Shown here: positions 40,696 through 48,390 of the stretch, piece by piece
How positions within the stretch are numbered: position 1 is the first letter of the stretch
Layout: each line of letters opens with the position of its first letter
Assembly: GCA_050012495.1 (NCBI GenBank)
Contig: JBEKHB010000010.1
Location: 1-64,000 of the forward strand
DNA from: BOG-1155 sp050012495
GTDB taxonomy: Bacteria; Desulfobacterota; Syntrophorhabdia; Syntrophorhabdales; WCHB1-27
Length of the DNA stretch: 64,000 nucleotides
Direction of reading: 5' to 3'
The notes under the pieces: generated by a model
Database searches by the model: none
Seen by the model: only the letters and a program-made list of their open reading frames with translations
Told to the model about the DNA's origin: nothing
Position numbers and translations under genes: made by a program

Positions 40696-43600
40696 TTGGT
40701 CGAAGCAGTCCACGATAGCGTCAAAGGAAGGGCTCGCTACCGGGTCGAGGGGCTTTACCGCAGTGACGAGCTGAAGGAGTACCTCGAAGAGGGCCTGCCG
40801 AAGAAGGCCGGGATAGCTTTCGCTTCCGCCAGCATCCTCACCGGGAACGTCCTGGTGCTCTATGCGCCCGAGTTCGAGCCGTCCCATGTGGCCGCTCAGC
40901 TCTTGGAACTGCTGGCCGAACGGAGGCACAACGGAAACGGCGGCGGGGCTCTCAGTGCTGCCCTTGAACTGTCACGGCGCCCGGCCCCCGTCAGAAAACA
41001 CCGGCGCGGCGACACAACAGAACGCCCCGGCACGCGGGGTGCATCGCGGCGGAGCGTAAGAAAACAGATCATCCATGGGGAGCAGCAGGTCCCTGAGCCC
41101 TGGCACCTGCGCCGTGCCGACGAGGTGCTCGACTTTTTCGGCTGCGACCGCGAAACAGGCCTCTCCACCGATGGGCAGCAGGAAAAGCTTAAACGATTCG
41201 GTCCCAACATCCTGCCCGAATCCGTCCCCCGCTCGGGCTGGTCCATACTTGCCGAACAGTTCATGTCGTTCCCTGTGGCACTCCTCGGTGCGGCTGCGGC
41301 CATTTCCGTGGCTACAGGCGGCCTGGCAGATGCAATAGTTATCATGAGCGTGGTGGGCATCAACGCCGTGATCGGCTACGCGACGGAGAGCGGGTCCGAG
41401 CGGACCATCCATTCCCTGAAGAACCTCGTGAGACCGAGTGCCCTGGTCCTCAGGGACGGGCAGGTCTGTTCGGTCGGCGTCGAGGCCGTTGTCCCGGGTG
41501 ACCTCCTGGTGCTCAGGCCCGGCAGCTATGTTGCCGCGGATGCCCGACTCATCGAGGCCCAGTACTTGAGCATCGACGAGTCGGCGTTGACCGGAGAGAG
41601 TATGCCGGCGGGCAAAACCGCCGATGCCCTCGACGATGCGGACCTGCCGCTGGCGGACCGGATCAATATGGTCTTCATGGGGACCCTGGTGACGGGTGGT
41701 CAGGGTCTGGCCGTTGTCACGGCCACAGGCGGCTTCACCCAGATGGGACAGATCCAGACCATGGTCGGAGAAGCGAGGGCGCCTTCGACGCCCATGGAGC
41801 AACAGCTCGACCACATGGGTACTCAGCTCGCGCTGATAAGCGGCGCCGTCTGCGGCGGCGTCTTCTTCATCGGCCTTATGCGCGGATACGGCTTCCTCCG
41901 GATGCTCAAATCATCCATTTCCCTTGCCGTTGCGGCGGTTCCGGAAGGATTGCCGGCGGTGGCGACCACCACGCTGGCCCTCGGCATACGCAACATGCGG
42001 CGGCAGAATGTGCTTGTGAGGCGATTGGAGGCGATAGAGACTCTCGGCTCCGTCCAGACTATCTGCCTGGACAAGACCGGGACCCTGACGCTTAACCGGA
42101 TGTCGGTCACTGAAGTTTTTGTCGGCATGGAGGGGATGCGGGTTCGGGACGGCAAATTCTCCGGCGAGGCCGGTTATACCGAGTCGCATTCAAAGGCACA
42201 TCGAGGCGGCGACGACGAGCCGACGCAGGCGTACACGTCAGTACGTCAAGGAGAGCGACGAGGAGCCAACAAAAATGGGGCGAAGAAGGCGACTCGGTAT
42301 CGGAACCCTTATCTCTGCGAGGAGCTGCTGAAGCTCCTCCACGTGTCGGTTCTTTGCAATGAGAGCGAGGTATTCGGGTCGGAGGGACAGGTAAGCTTCT
42401 CCGGCTCATCTACCGAGAATGCCCTTCTGAACATGGCGCTCACGGCCGGTGTGAGCATCGTCCGGCTCAGGCAGTCGTTCCCTCTTCTCAAGATGGTGCA
42501 CCGGTCTGAGACCAGGAATATGATGTTGACCATTCACGCGACGGCCGAGGGGCCCGCAAAGATTGTCGCGGTCAAGGGCAGCCCGCCCGAGCTCCTCGCG
42601 CTTTGCACCTGGCATATCAAAGATGGCGCGAAACTGCCGCTTTTGGAAGAAGACAGGGAGGCCATACTGGCGGCCAATGAGGAGATGGCGGGGCGGGCGC
42701 TGCGCGTCCTGGGTTGCGCGTATGCAATGGCTGAGAACGGCGTTTCTCTCGGCGACAACGGCGATATAGAGATCAACGATCTCATGTGGCTCGGCATCGT
42801 CGGCATGAAGGACCCCGTACGACCGGGGGTGAAGCAGCTCATCGGAGAGTTCCATGGGGCGGGCATAGACACGATCATGATCACGGGCGACCAGAGCGCC
42901 ACCGCCTATGCCGTCGGTAAGGAGCTGAACCTGTCGGCGGGCAAAGACCTGGAGATACTCGACTCGAGGCATCTCTCCGACATGCCTCCCGACGTACTCA
43001 AGGCGTTGTCCAAAAGCCTGCACGTCTTTGCTCGTGTAAGCCCTGCCCATAAGCTGCAGATCGTCCGGGTGCTGCAGGAAGCGGGCAGGGTAGTGGCGAT
43101 GACCGGGGACGGCATAAACGACGGGCCCGCACTCAAGGCCGCGGGGATCGGCATCGCGATGGGCCATACGGGAACCGACGTCGCCCGGGAGGTTGCCGAC
43201 GTCGTGCTCGAAGACGACAACCTGGAAACCATGGTGGTTGCAATCAGCCAGGGGCGGACAATTTATAACAATATCAGGAAATCGGTCCACTTTCTCCTCT
43301 CTACCAACATGAGCGAGATCATTGTGATGTTCACCTGCATCTCCGCCGGCCTGGGCGAGCCTTTAACGGCCATGCAGCTCCTCTGGATCAATCTCATCTC
43401 CGATATATTCCCGGGTCTGGCCCTGGCCCTTGAAGCACCGGAACCCGACGTACTGAGCCGGCCGCCCCGGGACCCGAAAGAACAGATCCTGCAGCCCGCC
43501 GCGCTCAAGAAGATGGTGAGGGAGTCGGCCGTTATTTCGGCAGGCTCCCTGGGCGCTTTCGGATACGGGGTCCTCAGGTACGGCCGCGGGCCGCAGGCCA

Positions 43601-43893
43601 ACACCCTGGCTTTTCTCAGTCTTACCGTGGGGCAGCTCCTTCATGCGCTTAGCTGCCGTTCCGAGACAAAAACCATTTTCGATCGCGGCAAATTGCCTCC
43701 GAATAGATATCTGACCGGCGCCCTGGTCGGCTCGTTCGCCCTCCAGGGGGTGGCCATGGTGACACCCGGCATGCGGCGGCTGCTCTCCATCTCCCCTCTC
43801 GGTGTGGTGGACGGGCTCGTGGCGGCGGGTGGGGCCGTGCTTCCTCTGCTGGCCAACGAAGCGATCAAGAAGACCACGCGAGGCGCCCCTTGA
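40696..43893 (+). CDS. P-type cation ATPase with N-terminal HMA-like domain
   Basis: The 1065-residue protein starts at TTG with no clear ribosome site. Residues 1-80 are an HMA_2-like domain without CxxC, and about 80-120 is a basic linker. A P2-type (Ca2+-ATPase-like) pump follows: TGES in the A domain, PEGLPAV in helix M4, phosphorylated Asp459 in DKTGTLT, KGSPPELL in the N domain, and TGDGINDGPAL. The PEGL motif argues for an alkaline-earth or alkali cation rather than copper or zinc. Residues 494-535, just after the P-site, are encoded by an inserted palindromic repeat. It overlaps the MetK gene by 4 bp. Confidence 0.85.
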   Translation: MVEAVHDSVKGRARYRVEGLYRSDELKEYLEEGLPKKAGIAFASASILTGNVLVLYAPEFEPSHVAAQLLELLAERRHNGNGGGALSAALELSRRPAPVRKHRRGDTTERPGTRGASRRSVRKQIIHGEQQVPEPWHLRRADEVLDFFGCDRETGLSTDGQQEKLKRFGPNILPESVPRSGWSILAEQFMSFPVALLGAAAAISVATGGLADAIVIMSVVGINAVIGYATESGSERTIHSLKNLVRPSALVLRDGQVCSVGVEAVVPGDLLVLRPGSYVAADARLIEAQYLSIDESALTGESMPAGKTADALDDADLPLADRINMVFMGTLVTGGQGLAVVTATGGFTQMGQIQTMVGEARAPSTPMEQQLDHMGTQLALISGAVCGGVFFIGLMRGYGFLRMLKSSISLAVAAVPEGLPAVATTTLALGIRNMRRQNVLVRRLEAIETLGSVQTICLDKTGTLTLNRMSVTEVFVGMEGMRVRDGKFSGEAGYTESHSKAHRGGDDEPTQAYTSVRQGERRGANKNGAKKATRYRNPYLCEELLKLLHVSVLCNESEVFGSEGQVSFSGSSTENALLNMALTAGVSIVRLRQSFPLLKMVHRSETRNMMLTIHATAEGPAKIVAVKGSPPELLALCTWHIKDGAKLPLLEEDREAILAANEEMAGRALRVLGCAYAMAENGVSLGDNGDIEINDLMWLGIVGMKDPVRPGVKQLIGEFHGAGIDTIMITGDQSATAYAVGKELNLSAGKDLEILDSRHLSDMPPDVLKALSKSLHVFARVSPAHKLQIVRVLQEAGRVVAMTGDGINDGPALKAAGIGIAMGHTGTDVAREVADVVLEDDNLETMVVAISQGRTIYNNIRKSVHFLLSTNMSEIIVMFTCISAGLGEPLTAMQLLWINLISDIFPGLALALEAPEPDVLSRPPRDPKEQILQPAALKKMVRESAVISAGSLGAFGYGVLRYGRGPQANTLAFLSLTVGQLLHALSCRSETKTIFDRGKLPPNRYLTGALVGSFALQGVAMVTPGMRRLLSISPLGVVDGLVAAGGAVLPLLANEAIKKTTRGAP
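42176..42300. repeat. Palindromic repeat element inside the ATPase gene
   Basis: Bounded by a perfect 12-bp inverted repeat, ATACCGAGTCGC (42176-42187) and GCGACTCGGTAT (42289-42300). Interior blocks CATCGAGGCGGC and GCCAACAAAAATGGGGCGAAG match the intergenic element at 5566-5646, with about 40 extra bases in the middle. It is read through in frame and adds a basic, low-complexity loop (residues about 494-535) between the P and N domains, where ATPases tolerate insertions. Confidence 0.7.
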
Positions 43894-45080
43894 AAAAGGA
43901 TTACATGTTTACCTCCGAATCGGTAACCGAAGGCCATCCTGACAAACTCTGCGACCAGATATCCGACGCGATAGTGGACCATATATTGCGCCGGGACCCG
44001 CAGGCGCGCGTGGTGGCAGAGGCCGCGGTGGCCACGTCGATCGTGTTCATCGCGGCGCGTTTCGACTCGCTTGTTGCCGTCGATTTTCCTTATATTGCCC
44101 GGGAAGTGATCAGCCAGGTGGGATATACGACCGGCGTGTTCAACGGCAAAACGTGCAGTATCGTCACCAGCCTCAAGGAACTCCCCCAGGAAGAGTACAG
44201 CCGCTTCGACGAGCGCGAGCTTACCGAGGGGGAGATCGATGCGGTCACCGTCCGCAACCAGGTCACGGTTTTCGGCTTTGCCTGCCGGCAGACCGCGGCC
44301 TTCATGCCCCTTCCCATATGGCTTGCGCATAAGCTTTCAAGAAGATTGACTTCCGTGCGGTTCCAGAAGATCCTTCCCTATCTGACGCCCGATGGCTGGA
44401 CGCAGGTGGGGGTCGAATACGAGAACCGTGAGCCCCGCCGTATTCACAGCATTACCGTCATCGCGACGCAGGCGAGCGCTGAGACGAGCCTGGAGCGGCT
44501 TCGGGACGACATCCGGCAGACCGTTATCGAACCGGCTTTTCAGGATGAAGCGCTCAAACCGGACGGGGAAACACGCATATTCATCAACCCGGAGGGGGTC
44601 TTTCTTACCGGCGGCCCCTCCATCCACTCAGGTCTCACAGGCAGAAAGAACGCTATCGATACCTATGGGGAATATTCGAGACACAGCGGTGCGGCTTTGA
44701 GCGGAAAAGACCCGTTGAGAATAGACAGGAGCGGGGCATACGCTGCCCGCTATGCGGCCAAGAATGTGGTGGCCGCGGGTCTGGCCGATGAATGTGAAGT
44801 ACTCTTAAGCTACACAATCGGGCTCGCCAGGCCCGTGAGCATCCAGGTCGAAACCTTCGGGACCGGTCGGATATCCGATTCAAAAATTACCACCCGCATT
44901 GAACGCCACTTCGATTTTCGCCCTGCTGCGATCCTGAAGCAGTTCAATCTCCGCTACCTGCCGGCGACCATAAGGGGGGGGTTCTACCGCAAGCTGGCGG
45001 CATACGGTCAGGTGGGGAGAATGGATATAGGTCTGCCCTGGGAGGTGACGGACAAGGCAGCCCTGCTCAAGTCTCAATGA
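43890..45080 (+). CDS. Divergent S-adenosylmethionine synthetase (MetK-like)
   Basis: The 396-residue protein has the MetK N-terminal block FTSESVTEGHPDKLCDQISD (about 7-26), with the ATP-binding His/Pro/Asp, and GLTGRKNAIDTYGEYSRHSG and SGKDP..DRSGAYAARYAAKN near the C-terminal third. Two hallmark motifs are altered: the GAGDQG loop is replaced by TVRNQVTVFGFA, and GGPxxDxGLTGRK reads GGPSIHSGLTGRK, without the Asp. It may be a paralogue with another substrate or activity. The TTG start overlaps the ATPase stop; an ATG five codons later is possible. Its job next to a cation pump is unclear. Confidence 0.75.
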   Translation: MKKDYMFTSESVTEGHPDKLCDQISDAIVDHILRRDPQARVVAEAAVATSIVFIAARFDSLVAVDFPYIAREVISQVGYTTGVFNGKTCSIVTSLKELPQEEYSRFDERELTEGEIDAVTVRNQVTVFGFACRQTAAFMPLPIWLAHKLSRRLTSVRFQKILPYLTPDGWTQVGVEYENREPRRIHSITVIATQASAETSLERLRDDIRQTVIEPAFQDEALKPDGETRIFINPEGVFLTGGPSIHSGLTGRKNAIDTYGEYSRHSGAALSGKDPLRIDRSGAYAARYAAKNVVAAGLADECEVLLSYTIGLARPVSIQVETFGTGRISDSKITTRIERHFDFRPAAILKQFNLRYLPATIRGGFYRKLAAYGQVGRMDIGLPWEVTDKAALLKSQ

Positions 45081-45113
45081 GCGTGCTCCAGGCGGCATAG
45101 GGGGGATCGACGC

Positions 45114-46382
45114 GTGGAACAACCGAAGTCTTCGCCCTTTACCGCGCAGCAAGCCGGGTCTCTCAGACGCATGAAACTGGTTGCGACCGGCCTGCTGATC
45201 TTCATGGCGGTCGTGTATACCGTCAGCAGGGGTTTTGAGCGCAGGTTTCCGTGGCTGGCCCCGGTCATCGCTTTTGCCGAAGCCGGCATCGTCGGTGCGC
45301 TTGCAGACTGGTTTGCCGTCGTGGCCCTGTTTCGCCACCCCCTGAACCTCCCTATTCCAAAGACCGCGGTTATCCCTCGCAACAAGGAGAGGATCGGAAA
45401 TGCCCTTGCCCTTTTCATGAGAGAGAACTTCCTCGCCCGGGACGTGCTGGAGCGGAAAATAGGGTCCGTCGATCTCACAGGCTTTGCGAGCGCCTGGATC
45501 GCGAAGGAAGAAAACGCCATGAGACTGGCTCACGGTATCGGCCGCTACATCCCGGCCATGATCGAGAAGCTGGAGGAGAGGCACGTACATACCCTTGTAC
45601 GCAAGGAGATCGTAGGGTGGCTGAAAGACCTGAATGTTGCGCCCCTGTTCGGCGCCGCTCTGAAGCCGTTAACGGAGGGAGGGCTTCATGAGGAGCTGTT
45701 TGCTGCCGTAGTACGCGCAATCGAACGATTGTTCGAGGAGAATAAGGAGAAGCTCCGGGAGGTGACAAAAGGCCAACTGCCCCGTTATATCCCCGATTTC
45801 ATCGATGAGCGTATCGCCGACCTCGTGGTCGGCAAGCTGGAAGAGGGGCTGGTGAAAATCGGGGCGGATCCGGGCAACGAGCTAAAGACGAGGCTCGGCG
45901 AGGCCTTGAACCGATTTATCCATAATCTGGAACATTCCCCGGACTTCGCCGGCCGGGTCGAGGAGCTGAAAACTGAGTTTCTGGATCACCCGAGGGTCAA
46001 TCAGTATGCAGCCGCACTATGGAGCGATATTCGCCGTAAACTGGTCGAGAATCTGGGCCGGCCCGATTCCGGGAGCCGGCGTCAGATCGCGCGGGTTATT
46101 CAGGAGCTGGGCGCCGCGGTTACCAAAGACGAAGCAGTCAAAGAGCGGATCAATCAATGGCTGCGCGTCTGGGCGGTCAACGTGCTCAGCGGAAACCGCG
46201 ACGTGATCGTTTCCTTCATTTCAGAGACGGTGCGCAAGTGGGATCCCCGGGAGACGAGCCGGAGGATCGAGTTGCACGTGGGCGCGGACCTCCAGTGGAT
46301 CCGCATAAACGGCACGCTGATCGGGGGCCTTGCCGGCCTCCTGATTTACGCTGTTTCGTGGCTGCTGAGGAACCTCACCTAG
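45114..46382 (+). CDS. DUF445 family membrane protein
   Basis: The 422-residue product matches the DUF445 (YjiN-like) family: a first membrane helix at about 23-40, then the family block APVIAFAEAGIVGALADWFAVVALFRHPL (about 48-76, shown here by GALADWFAVVALF) and IPKTAVIPRNKERIG (about 81-95). A long helical middle follows, with a terminal membrane helix (GTLIGGLAGLLIYAVSWLL, about 400-418). Function unknown; likely an envelope protein with the middle part on one side of the membrane. It follows metK by 33 bp and probably belongs to the same operon. Confidence 0.85.
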   Translation: MEQPKSSPFTAQQAGSLRRMKLVATGLLIFMAVVYTVSRGFERRFPWLAPVIAFAEAGIVGALADWFAVVALFRHPLNLPIPKTAVIPRNKERIGNALALFMRENFLARDVLERKIGSVDLTGFASAWIAKEENAMRLAHGIGRYIPAMIEKLEERHVHTLVRKEIVGWLKDLNVAPLFGAALKPLTEGGLHEELFAAVVRAIERLFEENKEKLREVTKGQLPRYIPDFIDERIADLVVGKLEEGLVKIGADPGNELKTRLGEALNRFIHNLEHSPDFAGRVEELKTEFLDHPRVNQYAAALWSDIRRKLVENLGRPDSGSRRQIARVIQELGAAVTKDEAVKERINQWLRVWAVNVLSGNRDVIVSFISETVRKWDPRETSRRIELHVGADLQWIRINGTLIGGLAGLLIYAVSWLLRNLT

Positions 46383-46399
46383 AAATACCCGTCATTCCC

Positions 46400-46711
46400 C
46401 TACACTTCGCCATCCGTCCCCAGTCCCAGGTAGCTGCGGCAGCCCGGGTAGCCGGAGCACCTGAAAACCGTCCGGTTCGCGCTTTTCTTGTATACGTGCA
46501 TTGGTTGTCCGCACCGGGGACACGGGGGCCTTTCTTTCGGATAGACCCTTTCGAAGCCCGGGATGAACTGTCTTTTGCACATGAGACAAATGTACCTCTG
46601 CCTGTGGGTGCGACTCCTGCCGTACCTGTAGACCGCGCCCGACCCACATTCCGGGCAGCAAACTTCACTCCTTTGATCCGGCTGGCTCATAGGTTTAGTG
46701 ATGCTTTGCAC
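46400..46711 (-). CDS. Two-domain zinc-ribbon protein
   Basis: The 103-residue product has two zinc ribbons. The first, CCPECGSGAVYRYGRSRTHR then YICLMCKRQF (about 18-48), is of the InsA/IS1 transposase DNA-binding type. The second, CPRCGQPMHVYKKS then FRCSGYPGCRSYLG (about 64-96), is of the topoisomerase I C-terminal type. It may be a stand-alone nucleic-acid-binding protein, or a domesticated transposase piece fused to a topoisomerase-like ribbon. An ATG seven codons in is an alternative start. Confidence 0.65.
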   Translation of the reverse strand: MQSITKPMSQPDQRSEVCCPECGSGAVYRYGRSRTHRQRYICLMCKRQFIPGFERVYPKERPPCPRCGQPMHVYKKSANRTVFRCSGYPGCRSYLGLGTDGEV

Positions 46712-46797
46712 ATCCTAGCCTATGTTTGTTAACCTCTCGTGACGGCATGGTTAATTCTTGGTTAATTGGACTTTTTTACAAAATCGACCATCGGGCG

Positions 46798-47760
46798 CTA
46801 TCTGGAGATCGTTCCCTTTCTTTGGCCGGGTCCCATTTTCATGAAAACCTTGCCGGTCGACGCGTCGTAAAACCATAGCTCTAAGAGGCGCACATGCAAA
46901 TACTGGTGATGGGCAAGATATTCCCCGGGTTTTTCCGGTGTGCCCTCCTTGTGCACTGTCTCGGATGTCACGTACGGCGCAGCGAGATTACAGAGCACGA
47001 GGAGCCTGATATTTCTCTGAAGTTCGCCTGCCTCCGCCTTTGCCGCCGGAAAGTCGGCGACAATGGTCTCGCCTTTTAACGCGTCGTCCAGGCTGGTTAC
47101 GGGTTTTTCTTTTGCCTGCTTGGCTGGAAGGCTGCTCTTCTCGACCGGGAATTCACCAAGGTTTTCAAAGGCGACCGTATATTCACGGAACTTGACCTCT
47201 TCGATCTCGATCTTCTTCCCATCGGCAGCGGTATAGGCATAGCTGTTATCCACCTGGGGGATATAGTCGACCCTGAAGCCGCTCCGCGTCTTGTCCGCTG
47301 TCCCCTTCACCAGTACCGTCCACAACTGGCAATATACCCGCATCATCTGCTCACGCTTGTTATAGGAAATATCGGCGGGCTTTACCTGAAATGCATAGAT
47401 GCTGCCGGCTTGCAGGGTCCCTGTCAGGGGAAGACCGGCACGCAGCCAGGTCGTGTCCGGGTCCTGCCCTTCGGCAACACCTGCAGCCGCACCCTTTGTC
47501 ATGCTATTCTGAAGGGAGTTATAGATTACCTGGGCATTGTGACCTCCGTAGGCGCGAGGCAGTTGCTCGCGAGTGATGTCGAAGGGCATAGGGTCATACT
47601 CCACAGGCACAATCTTTTCCATGTCCCCGGATTCCGCACCCGTTGACTGGTCTCCCCTCATCCCGCCTCTCCGCTGTGCCCGGAGCAGGTCGGCGCCGCA
47701 AAAGACGATAAAGCATGCGAGCAACAGGGTAACTGTGACGCTCTTCCCGCAGGTTTTCAA
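46798..47760 (-). CDS. Secreted hypothetical protein, TTG start
   Basis: I take the TTG at 47760 as start: GGGGAGGTGG lies just before it, and the signal peptide begins there (KTCGKSVTVTLLLACFIVFC, cleavage near LLRAQ). This gives 320 residues. The mature part has no known domain. It alternates beta-rich segments (for example GSIYAFQVKPADISYNKREQ and VKFREYTVAFENLGEFPVEK) and ends in a charged tail. It is likely periplasmic. An ATG start would require 79 further upstream residues without protein character. Confidence 0.6.
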   Translation of the reverse strand: MKTCGKSVTVTLLLACFIVFCGADLLRAQRRGGMRGDQSTGAESGDMEKIVPVEYDPMPFDITREQLPRAYGGHNAQVIYNSLQNSMTKGAAAGVAEGQDPDTTWLRAGLPLTGTLQAGSIYAFQVKPADISYNKREQMMRVYCQLWTVLVKGTADKTRSGFRVDYIPQVDNSYAYTAADGKKIEIEEVKFREYTVAFENLGEFPVEKSSLPAKQAKEKPVTSLDDALKGETIVADFPAAKAEAGELQRNIRLLVLCNLAAPYVTSETVHKEGTPEKPGEYLAHHQYLHVRLLELWFYDASTGKVFMKMGPGQRKGTISR

Positions 47761-47944
47761 TGGGTTCCACCTCCCCGTCGACCCGGTAAAAGTTTTCTCA
47801 TACTTCGCGGAGAATAGCAACCAAACACGAGGAGAACGAGGGACGAATCGCAGTTGAATAAATGTACTTTTTCCTAGTATTATATTCCTGCCATGCCGCA
47901 TTGACTGCCTTTGAAGAGGAAGATGAGAGGGAAAAGGAGCGATT

Positions 47945-48145
47945 ATGGAGGAAGATACCAAGAGCAAGGAAGAGCAGTACAATGAAGCGCGCATCATGCA
48001 TAAATCGTACGATGAAAAGCTCCAGATACTTCAGGAAAAGCCTTATTTGACAGCGGATGAGGAGATGGAGGTAAAGCTTCTCAAGAAGAGAAAGCTCTAT
48101 TACAAGGATATCATGGAAAGATTGAGAAAAGAGCTGGGGAAGTGA
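47945..48145 (+). CDS. DUF465 (YdcH-like) small helical protein
   Basis: The 66-residue product is a single helical hairpin: EEQYNEARIMHKSYDEKLQILQEKPYLTADEEMEVKLLKKRKLYYKD, with the L.HxxLdxxI...P.lt..E..ei..LKkeKL..KD pattern of DUF465. Such proteins are abundant and uncharacterised. A GGAAAAGGAGCG site precedes the ATG. Confidence 0.8.
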   Translation: MEEDTKSKEEQYNEARIMHKSYDEKLQILQEKPYLTADEEMEVKLLKKRKLYYKDIMERLRKELGK

Positions 48146-48166
48146 GGGGCCGGGCAGCCTCGCCTC

Positions 48167-48345
48167 AGAAGCTGTGAAAAAATGCCAGTTTAGTCGTCAC
48201 CCCGGTGAAAACCGGGGTCCAGGCGGTTCGTAATCGGCTGAAATTACTGGATGTCCCGCCTGCGCGGGATTAAGGCCCGCTTCGCTCTACCGGCGTCCGC
48301 CGGAATGACGGGAAACGACAGCGGGACGATTTTTTCACAGCTTCT
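48167..48345. repeat. MITE-like element with 17-bp perfect terminal inverted repeats
   Basis: AGAAGCTGTGAAAAAAT (48167-48183) is exactly mirrored by ATTTTTTCACAGCTTCT (48329-48345). The 179-bp element contains a second palindrome (CCCCGGTGAAAACCGGGG near 48203-48220) and the REP-like block 48246-48311. No open reading frame is present. A third part-copy of the end sequence (CTGTGAAAAAAT, 48389-48400) lies across the uvrD start codon. Confidence 0.75.
48246..48311 (+). repeat. REP-like palindromic repeat, copy 2
   Basis: Same orientation and length as 5952-6017, with about four differences. This copy sits inside the 179-bp inverted-repeat element, whereas the first copy has no such ends. Confidence 0.75.
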
Positions 48346-48354
48346 CACCACCCC

Positions 48355-48383
48355 TTGACAGGAAGAGTATGCTAGGCGATACT
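48355..48383 (+). promoter_or_regulatory. Promoter of the UvrD-type helicase gene
   Basis: TTGACA (48355-48360) and GATACT (48378-48383) are separated by 17 bp. Transcription would start near 48390, almost at the GTG start (48391), suggesting a leaderless or near-leaderless mRNA. The promoter is framed by a perfect 12-bp inverted repeat (48329-48340 and 48389-48400). Confidence 0.55.
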
Positions 48384-48390
48384 TTTCACT

